7,274 nt of DNA. It comes from Candidatus Krumholzibacteriia bacterium. GTDB taxonomy: Bacteria > Krumholzibacteriota > Krumholzibacteriia > Krumholzibacteriales > Krumholzibacteriaceae. Location: the NCBI GenBank assembly GCA_028696635.1, contig JAQVGR010000071.1, forward strand, positions 1-7,274, in the 5' to 3' direction. The position numbers and the translations under genes are program-made. Under the pieces are notes generated by a model. It had not been told where the DNA came from. It searched no databases and saw nothing but the letters and a program-made list of their open reading frames with translations. Within the stretch, counting starts at the first letter, position 1. The number at the start of each line of letters is the position of its first letter. Below, one piece after another: positions 1 through 6,792 of this stretch.

Positions 1-60
1 AACCGGCTTTCACATACAGCGGTTAACCGGCTGTCACATGCAGCCGTTGACCGGCTGTCA
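1..60. repeat. 24-nt tandem repeat, 2.5 copies, possibly continuing off the left edge
   Basis: Two full 24-nt units (1-24 and 25-48) differ at three positions, and a third partial unit (49-60) follows without a spacer. Each unit begins with (A/G)ACCGGCT and contains a TCACAT or TCAAAT core. In unit 2 the flanks are inverted: CGGCTG (28-33) pairs with CAGCCG (41-46) around a 7-nt loop, so the unit could be a DNA-binding dyad or a hairpin. The junction of units 1 and 2 forms a perfect 10-bp palindrome, CGGTTAACCG (20-29). The array lies 54 bp upstream of the transporter start codon and touches the window edge, so its full length is unknown. There are no spacers, so it is not a CRISPR. It could be a multi-site operator for the transporter or the tail of an upstream repeat. 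Confidence 0.75.
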
Positions 61-113
61 AATTGTCGACTCTGGCAAGAGATGCCGTTTCACTCTGAGG
101 GAAGGAGGGCTCG

Positions 114-2117
114 ATGGCCGAAGAGTTCAAACCATATGTGCCCGCCGATACGAGGATGAAGGAGTTCACGATCCCCGCGCTGGTATTCGGGGCGATCCTC
201 TCCGTCATACTCGGCGCGGCGAACGCCTACCTCGGCCTGGTCGCCGGCATGACCGTGGCGGCGACGTTCCCGGCCGCGGTCATGGCGATGGCCGTCCTGA
301 AGCTGTTCCGGGGCACGATCCTCGAGGAGAACACCTGCCGTACCACGGCGGCGGTCGGCGAGGCGCTGGTGGCCGGAGCCATCTTCACGATCCCGGCCTT
401 CCTGATCGCCAAGAACCCGACAACCGGCCAGCCGATCTGGGACCACATCCATTACTGGCCGAGCACGCTTCTGATGCTGGTCGGCGGGATCCTCGGCGTC
501 CTGTTCGTGATCTTCCTGCGCCGGGTGCTGATCGACGACAAGACGCTCCCGTTCCCCGAGAGCGTCGCCTGCGCCGAGATCGTCAAGGCCGGCCAGGGGG
601 GCGCGACCGGCGCCAGGTACGTCTTCTCGATGATCGGCCTCTCGGCGCTCTTCGAGCTCCTGCGCAACGACTTCGGGCTCCAGCTGGTCAGGGGGTACGT
701 GAAGCACTTCTGGCAGCTCCCCGTCGTGCGCAACTTCCAGCTGATGACGAGCGACCTCAAGGCGATCACCACGCCGTCCAATCCGACCGGCGGGATCTTC
801 ATCGAGTCCCCCGAGGCCTCCCCCGCGATGGTCGGCGTCGGCTACATCATCGGTCCGAAGCTCGCCTCGATCGTCTTCGCCGGCGGCGTCTTCGGCCACA
901 TGATGATGGCCCCGCTGTTCATCTTCATCAACGGCGGGTTCGGGGCGGGGACCGACTGGCTCAAGACGGAGAGCGCCGTATGGAACTCTCAGGTCCGCCC
1001 GCTCGCCGTCGGCGCGATGCTCGTCGGCGCGTTCTACACCCTGTTCCGGATGCGCAAGTCGCTCGGCGCGGGGATCGCCCGGGCGTTCAAGGACCTCAGC
1101 CAGATCGGCAAGGCGTCGACCGGCGAGACGAGCCGCATCGACCGCGACATCCCCTACTCGATCACGATCATCGGCATCATCGCCCTGGTGATCCCGATCT
1201 TCTTCCTCTACCTGCATTTCAGCGGCAGCGTGATCGGCGCGCTTGTCTCGGCGATCGTCATGACGGTGGCCGGGTTCCTCTTCGCCGCCGTGGCGGGGTT
1301 CCTCGTCGGCACGATCGGATCGAGCAACAATCCGATCTCGGGGCTGACCCTCTCGACGCTGATCGTCGCGGCGATCCTGATGGTGGCGATACGCGTGCAG
1401 GGACCCGCCGGGGTGGCGGCGGTGCTCGGCGTGGCGGCGGTGGTCTGCTGCTCGAGCGGCGTCGCCGGCGACATCATCCAGGACCTCAAGGCCGGGCACC
1501 TGCTCGGGGGCACCCCACGCGCCATGGAGATGGGCTGCATCATCGGCGTGATAGCGGCCGCGTTCGTCATGGCCCTGGTCCTGCAGCTGCTCAACACGGG
1601 GTACGCCTCGATGGGCGGGATCGGCGGCGAGATGCTCCCCGCTCCCCAGGCGGGCCTGATGGCGATGCTCTCGCAGGGGATCATCACCGGACAGATGGCA
1701 TGGCCCCTGGTGATCATGGGCGCGCTCTTCGCGATCGCTCTGATCCTCATCGGCGCCCCCTCGCCGATGCTGATCGCCGTCGGGATGTACCTGCCGTTCC
1801 ACACGACCTTCGCGATCTTCACCGGCGGGATCATCAAGTGGATCGTCGACGGGCAGATCGCCAAGCGCAAGGCGAACAAGGAGAAGGCGGAGAACACGGG
1901 GATCCTGCTCGCCTCGGGGCTGATCGCCGGCCAGGCGCTGATGGGGATCATCATCGCCGCCACGGTGGTCATCAAGAACCCGCCGGGGACGATGGAAGTC
2001 AAGGGGCTCTTCCCCAAGATCATCGACGGCGGCAACCCGTGGCTCGCCATCGCGGTCTTCGCGATCCTCGCCTGGATACTGATCCGGCAGCCGCTGAAGG
2101 CGGCGCAGGAGAAGTAA
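114..2117 (+). CDS. OPT-family oligopeptide transporter
   Basis: This is a 667-residue polytopic inner-membrane protein that resembles the prokaryotic branch of the OPT family, proton-coupled symporters for oligopeptides or metal-chelate complexes. The sequence is almost entirely hydrophobic helices with short loops. Family-like signatures are visible: an N-terminal AYLGLVAGMTVAATFPAAV stretch (residues 38-56), a mid-protein GSSNNPISG motif (402-410) and a late APQA motif (510-513) in a LPAPQAGLM context. Length is normal for the family and the frame is intact. The ATG has a strong Shine-Dalgarno, AAGGAGG (102-108), five bases upstream. No convincing sigma-70 promoter is visible in the 113 bp before it, but that stretch holds the 24-nt repeat array, which could be regulatory. 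The gene ends in its own strong terminator. No neighbouring gene identifies the substrate, so peptide versus metal-ligand transport cannot be decided here. Confidence 0.95.
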   Translation: MAEEFKPYVPADTRMKEFTIPALVFGAILSVILGAANAYLGLVAGMTVAATFPAAVMAMAVLKLFRGTILEENTCRTTAAVGEALVAGAIFTIPAFLIAKNPTTGQPIWDHIHYWPSTLLMLVGGILGVLFVIFLRRVLIDDKTLPFPESVACAEIVKAGQGGATGARYVFSMIGLSALFELLRNDFGLQLVRGYVKHFWQLPVVRNFQLMTSDLKAITTPSNPTGGIFIESPEASPAMVGVGYIIGPKLASIVFAGGVFGHMMMAPLFIFINGGFGAGTDWLKTESAVWNSQVRPLAVGAMLVGAFYTLFRMRKSLGAGIARAFKDLSQIGKASTGETSRIDRDIPYSITIIGIIALVIPIFFLYLHFSGSVIGALVSAIVMTVAGFLFAAVAGFLVGTIGSSNNPISGLTLSTLIVAAILMVAIRVQGPAGVAAVLGVAAVVCCSSGVAGDIIQDLKAGHLLGGTPRAMEMGCIIGVIAAAFVMALVLQLLNTGYASMGGIGGEMLPAPQAGLMAMLSQGIITGQMAWPLVIMGALFAIALILIGAPSPMLIAVGMYLPFHTTFAIFTGGIIKWIVDGQIAKRKANKEKAENTGILLASGLIAGQALMGIIIAATVVIKNPPGTMEVKGLFPKIIDGGNPWLAIAVFAILAWILIRQPLKAAQEK

Positions 2118-2134
2118 GGGCGGCATGAACGTCT

Positions 2135-2174
2135 GACCCCGGGGCCGCTCAGCCGGCCCCGGGGTCGTTTTTTT
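2135..2174 (+). terminator. Intrinsic terminator of the OPT transporter gene
   Basis: GACCCCGGGGCCG (2135-2147) pairs perfectly with 2154-2166 as a 13-bp, almost pure G-C stem around a 6-nt loop (CTCAGC). It is followed by one G and a run of seven Ts (2168-2174). It starts 18 bp after the transporter stop codon. This is a textbook Rho-independent terminator. The next gene starts only 16 bp after the T-run. Confidence 0.95.
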
Positions 2175-2175
2175 G

Positions 2176-2181
2176 AAAGGG
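2176..2181 (+). promoter_or_regulatory. Ribosome binding site that fixes the PqqD-like start at GTG 2191
   Basis: AAAGGG (2176-2181) sits nine bases before GTG 2191. An earlier in-frame TTG (2173-2175) overlaps the terminator T-run and has only the terminator hairpin upstream, so it is not a credible start. Confidence 0.6.
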
Positions 2182-2190
2182 CCGGGACTC

Positions 2191-2592
2191 GTGTCGCGAA
2201 AGAAAGAGAAGCGTACCCCCGATGTCAACCTGCTCGAGCTCGTTCCCGAGCGGACCGTCGGGTCCGGGACGGGCGAGGACGGGATAGTCACGGTCCACGC
2301 CCCGCGATTCCACAACCGCCTGCTCAAGCGCCTGATCGAGCCGCGCCTCAGGCGCCCGCAGATGATGATCCGCCTCGACGGAATCGGCACCGCTGTATGG
2401 GAGCAGATCGACGGCGAGCGGACCGTCGGGGAGATCGGCGCGATACTGCGCGAGCGCTTCGGAGAGACGATCGAGCCGTGCCACGACCGCCTGGCGGTCT
2501 TCTTCACCCAGCTCGAGCTGTCGCGGTTCATCCGCTGGCGGAACCTCGAGGAGGTCAGGGGCAGGCGGGACCGAGCACCTCGTACCCCGTGA
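2191..2592 (+). CDS. Stand-alone PqqD-like (RiPP recognition element fold) protein
   Basis: The product is 133 residues from GTG 2191. The first 55 residues are charged and probably extended, with a basic stretch at 41-55. Residues about 59-116 match the PqqD pattern: an IRLDGIGTAVWEQIDGERTV segment (60-79), then an EIGAILRERFG helix (81-91) and a final helix with FFTQLELSRFIRW (104-116). PqqD is a small winged-helix protein that presents precursor peptides to radical-SAM or other modifying enzymes. Many stand-alone homologues with this long N-terminal extension have no known partner. No precursor peptide or modifying enzyme lies in the window, so a peptide-maturation role is unproven. The gene has no room for its own promoter after the upstream terminator, and its last 38 bp overlap the convergent lipoprotein gene. 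The family call is fairly secure; the function is unknown. Confidence 0.8.
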   Translation: MSRKKEKRTPDVNLLELVPERTVGSGTGEDGIVTVHAPRFHNRLLKRLIEPRLRRPQMMIRLDGIGTAVWEQIDGERTVGEIGAILRERFGETIEPCHDRLAVFFTQLELSRFIRWRNLEEVRGRRDRAPRTP

Positions 2593-3088
2593 CCGCGATC
2601 GCCCCTCCCCGCCCGTGCCCCTCCCCCCACACCCACGCCCGCATCCCCTCGTGAGCCCTGAGCGCATCGATCAACGCTCCGGACAGCGCGTGCACCCGAT
2701 CGTCCTCCGTCACCGTGACCGAGGAACCGTCCAGGCCGATCTCCCCCAGGACCGCGATCGAGCCATCGGGCGGGATGATCAGATAGCTTTCGGCCGTGAC
2801 CGCATGCGAGCCCCCCCCGGCCCGCGCCGAGCAGAGAACCCCGACGGTGTAGCCGTCCAGAAGGCGCAGATCCGACTCGAGGGCCCCCGCTGCCAGTTCC
2901 CATTGCGCGCCGCTCTCATCTATCACCGAGATCCGGCGTTCGAACGGCCCGCTCCCCTCGACGCGCACCGTTCCCTCGAGACGAAACCGCTCCGGACGGT
3001 CCGGCGCCGGCGGCGCCGACGCGCACGAGAGAACGGCGGGCAGGACGGCCAGCGCGGCCAGGCTACTGCGTGCGCAGGAGCACCGCAT
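2555..3088 (-). CDS. Small predicted lipoprotein, unknown function
   Basis: This is a 177-residue protein with an N-terminal export signal: basic start (R2, R7), a hydrophobic LAALAVLPAVL core (10-20) and cysteine 22 in a VLSC lipobox, followed by a Pro/Ala-rich linker. The mature part (about 35-177) is rich in short beta strands, with a GTVRVEG strand near 39, an alternating RISVIDESGAQWEL segment and a late AWVWGEG strand. This pattern suggests a compact OB-like beta barrel, but I recognise no named family. The ATG is preceded by GGGAGGA (3092-3098, read on the minus strand), a strong Shine-Dalgarno inside the end of the peptidase gene. The start lies 26 bp inside that gene, so the two are probably co-transcribed and translationally coupled. 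A role as a partner or regulator of the peptidase is inference from position only. The 3' end overlaps the convergent PqqD-like gene by 38 bp. Confidence 0.8.
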   Translation of the reverse strand: MRCSCARSSLAALAVLPAVLSCASAPPAPDRPERFRLEGTVRVEGSGPFERRISVIDESGAQWELAAGALESDLRLLDGYTVGVLCSARAGGGSHAVTAESYLIIPPDGSIAVLGEIGLDGSSVTVTEDDRVHALSGALIDALRAHEGMRAWVWGEGHGRGGAIAVTGYEVLGPACP

Positions 3089-4949
3089 TCATCCTCCCGT
3101 ATCCCGAGCAGGTGAGATCGATGTCGAAGAGGGCGGGGCCTCCCAGGCCGAGGGCGATGAACTCGGGGCCCATCGACTCGACGGCGCCCATGAACGGGCC
3201 GGCGCAGAGGTTCGTGCTGCGCACGCGCAGCGGCGCGAAGTCCCCGGCGAGATCGATCGAGGTGTACCGATACTTCGGATCGGCCGGGGCAACGCCGCGG
3301 CTCTCGAAGTACAGCGTCGCCGCCCAGTCGGCGAAGAGCTCCTTGAATCCGACTCCGGTCGCGCTCTCGATGTTCGCCGTGCCGGTCTTCTTCGACTGGA
3401 CGATGCGGCGGTAGATGTCCTCGCCGAACCGGTCGCCGATGTATCGGAAGAACAGGAAGCTCGCACCGCGCTCGTCGAGCGCGTCGCCGCCGTGTATCAG
3501 GGTCGCCTTCCCCGGGTCCGCGAGGAAGAGATCGGCGCGGCCGATGTTGCTCTCGTCGAACCCGTTCAGATCCTCGGCGATGTGCGCCAGCCCCTCGTCC
3601 ACCCACAGCTCCGCCATGTAGGCGGCCGAGATCCCGCTGCCGTAGATCAGGACGCGGTAGTTGAACATGATCATGTGCTGGAACTCATGGGCCATCACGC
3701 CTGAAATCACGTCGAGCGCCCGAGGCTTCTCGTAGGTGTTGCCGTAGATGCCGTTCGGATCGGGGACCATCGAGTAGTAGATCTCCATCCCGTTCGAGGT
3801 CCCCGACGGCAGGAGACCGGGGAGCAGGTCGCCCGGCATGAAGAACCCGGCGATGAATCCCTCCCCCGCCCCTCCCGGCGGCGTGAGGAGGTTGACCACC
3901 GGGGTGAGCAGGATGACCACCTTGCCGTCATTGTTGATATCCGAGGGAGAGCCGAATGCGGCCGTGTTCGTCTCGTAGATCTGGTACTCGAACAGACCGC
4001 CGAGCTGCTGCAACTCGAGGTCGGTTATGCAGGTCGGGTGGGTGGAGGCGTCGAGGTACAGCACGGTGTGCTCCCCCTCGTAGGCCCAGTTCGCCGTGAC
4101 GGTCGTGTAGCTCTCCGGATCTATCGTGCTCCCCTCGATGTCGCCGTAGACATTGAACTGCGCGGTCGGCGGCGCGGCGCCGGAGCCGGCCCGGGAATAC
4201 CGCGCCTGTCCGCCATCCCCCGCGGGAGCGCCGGCACTGAGGACCCGCGCGATCTCCTCGCGCTTGCGCCTGTCGAAAGGCCCGGGGTCGGCGACCGCGG
4301 CGCGGACGCGGTCGAGACGGCCGGTCGAGGGGATCTCCGGGCGCTCCGAGGCGTCCTTCGCGTCGCAGGGGTCGTCGGTGTCGACCCGGTAATCGGTCGT
4401 CATCCCGGCGGTGATCGGAACCGACGAGTCGAAGGCGATGAGCACGTATTCATCCAGCGCGGTGCCGTACGAAAGGGGAAAGGAATAATCGATCGAGGCG
4501 CAGAACAGCTTGGCGGCCTCGCCCGCGCCGAGAGGGATCTCGACGTCGAGCTCGTTCGACGGGATCCGCGGCGCGCCGACGCCGAATATCCCGCCGCCGA
4601 ACGGCGCCGCGGACTCGAAACGCACCTCGCCGTTGTACGACCCTTCCGGGACCACGACGCGGGCCGTGGAGCCGGAGATCTCGAACGGCGCCGCGCACCG
4701 GCTTCCCTCGTCCTTCGAGTAGCCGACCGGCGAGAAGGCGACTCGGTACGCGGCAGGATCGGCGCCGAATCCCCTTCCCGATACAGTCACCGTGTCCCCC
4801 GCCCCGGCGCTGAACGGGCTGATCTGCGTCAGCACAATCTGCTCACCCGTCCCCGCATCCTCGCTGCATGAAGCGGCGATCAGCGTTGCCGCGCACAGCG
4901 CCGCCACAAGGCGAAAGTTGCATTTCCCGACCTTCATCGCTGTTCTCAT
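3063..4949 (-). CDS. M30 (hyicolysin)-like zinc metallopeptidase lipoprotein with IPT/TIG domain
   Basis: This is a 628-residue secreted protein. A signal sequence runs to cysteine 28 in an AASC lipobox, predicting an outer-membrane or surface lipoprotein. Residues about 38-112 look like an IPT/TIG Ig-like domain (ISPFSAGAGDTVTVSGRGF at 43-61). After a low-complexity linker (about 195-262) comes the catalytic region: DINNDGKV (337-344), a possible calcium-binding loop often seen in this family, then HEFQH (421-425) with zinc ligands H421 and H425 and base E422. The downstream ELWVDEGLAHIAEDL segment (447-461) offers E452 as third ligand. GFKELFADWAATLYF follows near the end of the domain. The active site is complete, so it should be an active protease; substrates are unknown. 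ATG 4949 is chosen because AAGGGGAAG (4959-4967) precedes it; the later in-frame ATG at codon 5 has no comparable site. The gene leads a two-gene unit with the small lipoprotein downstream. Confidence 0.88.
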   Translation of the reverse strand: MRTAMKVGKCNFRLVAALCAATLIAASCSEDAGTGEQIVLTQISPFSAGAGDTVTVSGRGFGADPAAYRVAFSPVGYSKDEGSRCAAPFEISGSTARVVVPEGSYNGEVRFESAAPFGGGIFGVGAPRIPSNELDVEIPLGAGEAAKLFCASIDYSFPLSYGTALDEYVLIAFDSSVPITAGMTTDYRVDTDDPCDAKDASERPEIPSTGRLDRVRAAVADPGPFDRRKREEIARVLSAGAPAGDGGQARYSRAGSGAAPPTAQFNVYGDIEGSTIDPESYTTVTANWAYEGEHTVLYLDASTHPTCITDLELQQLGGLFEYQIYETNTAAFGSPSDINNDGKVVILLTPVVNLLTPPGGAGEGFIAGFFMPGDLLPGLLPSGTSNGMEIYYSMVPDPNGIYGNTYEKPRALDVISGVMAHEFQHMIMFNYRVLIYGSGISAAYMAELWVDEGLAHIAEDLNGFDESNIGRADLFLADPGKATLIHGGDALDERGASFLFFRYIGDRFGEDIYRRIVQSKKTGTANIESATGVGFKELFADWAATLYFESRGVAPADPKYRYTSIDLAGDFAPLRVRSTNLCAGPFMGAVESMGPEFIALGLGGPALFDIDLTCSGYGRMNAVLLRTQ

Positions 4950-4979
4950 CTGCCGAACTTCCCCTTAATTGCAATGCTG

Positions 4980-5007
4980 AAAATACCCACTCACCGGATA
5001 CACGCAA
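4980..5007 (-). promoter_or_regulatory. Possible sigma-70-type promoter of the peptidase-lipoprotein pair
   Basis: Read on the minus strand, TTGCGT (5007-5002) and TATTTT (4985-4980) are separated by 16 bp. A start near 4973 would give a leader of about 24 nt carrying the Shine-Dalgarno. Both hexamers are imperfect and the host's consensus is unknown, so this is only the best candidate in the region. Confidence 0.35.
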
Positions 5008-5083
5008 GATACCGATATCGAGCGCAACTGCTCATAAAGATACCAGACAGATCGTTCGGGCGCAATCGCGGGGGCGTCATGTC

Positions 5084-5112
5084 CCGACAAAGCGCAACGA
5101 GGCATATATCTT
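5084..5112 (+). promoter_or_regulatory. Possible promoter of the sigma-54 activator gene
   Basis: CCGACA (5084-5089) and TATCTT (5107-5112) are 17 bp apart, each matching four of six sigma-70 consensus positions. An overlapping TATATC (5105-5110) is an alternative -10. The predicted start, near 5119, coincides with the left arm of the leader dyad. Weak evidence. AGCGCAAC occurs identically at 5021-5028 and 5091-5098, and GCGCAA again at 5060-5065, which might be operator sites. Confidence 0.25.
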
Positions 5113-5118
5113 GCAGTT

Positions 5119-5166
5119 AACCACTGTCTGACCGGGTTTACGGTGCATGCAGCCAGACACATGGTT
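5119..5166 (+). promoter_or_regulatory. Extended dyad in the leader of the sigma-54 activator gene
   Basis: AACCA (5119-5123) and TGTCTG (5125-5130) are complementary to TGGTT (5162-5166) and CAGACA (5154-5159), interrupted by a small internal loop. Inside lie a second hairpin, ACCG (5131-5134) with CGGT (5141-5144), and the palindrome GCATGC (5145-5150). The element ends six bases before ATG 5173. It could be a structured 5' leader or an operator. CAGACA also occurs at 5044-5049. It overlaps the upstream in-frame GTG 5143 and ATG 5161, which argues against those as starts. Confidence 0.45.
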
Positions 5167-5172
5167 GGTAAT

Positions 5173-6621
5173 ATGTCTATGAAGGCCGATATCATCTGCT
5201 CCGATGAGGAGCTCCTGAGGACTCTCAGCATTGAATGCGAGGAGTCTGGATGGACGGTTTCGCGTTTCAGCGAGCCGGACGATTTCCTGTCGGCTCACAA
5301 GGATGAGTCGCCTCCGGCGGTGATCCTCGTCCTCGGGAGCGGCACGACAGAGGACGGCCTGGCGCCGATGAAAGCCTGGCACGAGGAGCAGCGGTCGAGC
5401 CAGCTCGTGCTGCTGATGCCGCAGGACCTCCCCGGAGGCGATCGCCTCGCCCTGCATCTGGGCGCGCGCCACTCGCTGTGGCTGCCTCATGACAGCGGGG
5501 ATCTTCGCCGCATTCTCGCCGGCATCGCCGAGGGACTCGGCAGGCGCCGCATCGACGAGGCGGTCCGCGAGCGGCAGCAGGAGTGGGACGGCGCGCACGA
5601 CATCCTCGGCACCAGCCGCGCCATCGCCGGGGTCATGTCGCTTGCCGCCAAGGTCGCCTCCAGCGAGACGACCTCGGTGATGATCACCGGAGAGAACGGC
5701 ACCGGCAAGGGGTCGCTCGCCCAGGCGATACACCGGATGAGCTCGCGCGCGCAGGGCCCCTTCATCGAGGTGAACTGCGCGGCGATCCCATCGGGACTGC
5801 TCGAGAGCGAGTTCTTCGGGTACGAGAAGGGCGCCTTCACCGACGCGAAGCAGCGCAAGATGGGGCTGTTCGAGTGCGCCGATGGCGGGTCGATCTTTCT
5901 CGACGAGGTCGGGGAGATCGACTACAACCTCCAGGCGAAACTGCTGAAGTTCCTCGACTCGCGCACGATCCGGCGGATCAGCGGGACCCAGTTCCTCCCC
6001 GTCGACGTCCGGATCATCGCGGCCACCAACCGGGACCTGCACGGCGACGTGCAGGCGGGCCGCTTCCGGGCGGACCTCTTCTACCGTCTCAACGTGGTCG
6101 AGATCGAGCTGCCGCCCCTGCGCGAGCGCGCCGAGGACATCAGGCCGATCGCCGTCGAGTACGCGAAGCGGTTCTCCCGACGCCTCAAGAAGGGGGACGT
6201 GCGGTTCGCGGAGGACGCGCTCGAGCTCCTCGAGCGGTATCCCTGGCCGGGGAACATCCGCGAGCTGATCAATCTCGTCGAGCGGGCCGTCCTGCTCAGC
6301 ACCTCGGAGGAGATTCACGCCGGCGACCTGCCGATCGCAGCCCCGGAGATCGGCGGAGAAACGATATGCCATCTCAGGAAAGAATCGGGAACGATACGGA
6401 TCGATCTTCCTCCGGAGGGAATCAAGCTCGACGAGCTCGAGCGGTCGCTGATCGTCTCGACCCTGGTCCGGGCGGAGGGTAATATCACCCGCGCGGCCGA
6501 CCTTCTCGGGATAGAACGGGGAACGCTGAGGTACAAGATGAAGAAGCACGGAATCAGCGTTCGGGAACTTAAGGAAAAACTCAAAAACGGCGAATATGAG
6601 CCCGTTTCCGTAACCGACTGA
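5173..6621 (+). CDS. Sigma-54-dependent transcriptional activator (NtrC-type) with degenerate receiver
   Basis: This 482-residue protein has three modules. Residues 3-122 are a receiver-like domain that has lost its chemistry: the phospho-acceptor Asp position is L54, the conserved Thr is P83 and the Lys is H106. Residues about 143-380 are the AAA+ sigma-54 interaction domain, with Walker A GENGTGKG (173-180), sigma-54 contact loop GAFTDA (220-225, usually GAFTGA), Walker B SIFLDE (240-245), arginine-finger candidates R299/R305 and sensor II WPGNIREL (358-365). Residues about 419-462 form a Fis-type helix-turn-helix. Such proteins bind upstream enhancers and use ATP hydrolysis to open sigma-54 RNA polymerase complexes. 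No kinase gene is adjacent, and a phosphate-independent trigger is likely. The start is uncertain: ATG 5173 or 5179 fits the receiver fold, GTG 5143 and ATG 5161 are alternatives, and none has a strong Shine-Dalgarno. The likely target is the lipoprotein gene downstream, behind a sigma-54 promoter. Confidence 0.95.
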   Translation: MSMKADIICSDEELLRTLSIECEESGWTVSRFSEPDDFLSAHKDESPPAVILVLGSGTTEDGLAPMKAWHEEQRSSQLVLLMPQDLPGGDRLALHLGARHSLWLPHDSGDLRRILAGIAEGLGRRRIDEAVRERQQEWDGAHDILGTSRAIAGVMSLAAKVASSETTSVMITGENGTGKGSLAQAIHRMSSRAQGPFIEVNCAAIPSGLLESEFFGYEKGAFTDAKQRKMGLFECADGGSIFLDEVGEIDYNLQAKLLKFLDSRTIRRISGTQFLPVDVRIIAATNRDLHGDVQAGRFRADLFYRLNVVEIELPPLRERAEDIRPIAVEYAKRFSRRLKKGDVRFAEDALELLERYPWPGNIRELINLVERAVLLSTSEEIHAGDLPIAAPEIGGETICHLRKESGTIRIDLPPEGIKLDELERSLIVSTLVRAEGNITRAADLLGIERGTLRYKMKKHGISVRELKEKLKNGEYEPVSVTD

Positions 6622-6680
6622 TAGTCTTTGTATTTCCGGCGCATCACTCTCTGCCCCCGAAAACACCCCCCCGAACACTC

Positions 6681-6707
6681 GGGAAAATTCCCAAACCGGC
6701 CCCGGTT
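6681..6707. repeat. Two adjacent inverted repeats downstream of the activator gene
   Basis: GGGAA-AA-TTCCC (6681-6692) is followed one base later by AACCGG-CC-CCGGTT (6694-6707). Both are perfect in their arms with a 2-bp centre. With no T-run after them they are poor terminators. Such short-centre dyads are more like protein-binding sites, but they lie over 200 bp from the sigma-54 promoter, so an enhancer role is uncertain. Confidence 0.45.
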
Positions 6708-6792
6708 CCGGCATGCCCCTGAAGAATAAAACAGCGTCCGGATCACGATTTTTCGATGGACCCGAGCATGTCGCCTGCACGCCATAACGAAC

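Noticed and set aside
1..60. CRISPR array
   Set aside because: Units are contiguous with no unique spacers and differ from each other internally.
73..85. Sigma-54-like TGGCA...TGC before the transporter
   Set aside because: The GG-GC spacing is 8 bp rather than 10, which sigma-54 does not tolerate.
38..2128. 696-codon plus-strand frame overlapping the transporter
   Set aside because: It is another reading frame of the transporter, Arg/Pro/Asp-rich and without hydrophobic segments. The OPT frame has the family motifs and the Shine-Dalgarno.
2173..2175. TTG as start of the PqqD-like gene
   Set aside because: It lies in the terminator T-run with no ribosome binding site; GTG 2191 has one at proper spacing.
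90..2903. 937-codon open frame on the minus strand
   Set aside because: It runs antisense to the transporter and across the terminator, with low-complexity Arg/Asp/Gly/His composition and no recognisable domain.
4868..5131. 87-codon plus-strand frame in the divergent intergenic region
   Set aside because: No ribosome binding site or recognisable domain, and it overlaps the peptidase signal-peptide coding region and both candidate promoters.
6694..6723. Terminator of the activator gene
   Set aside because: A hairpin is possible at 6694-6707, but C/G-rich and A-rich sequence follows instead of a T-run.
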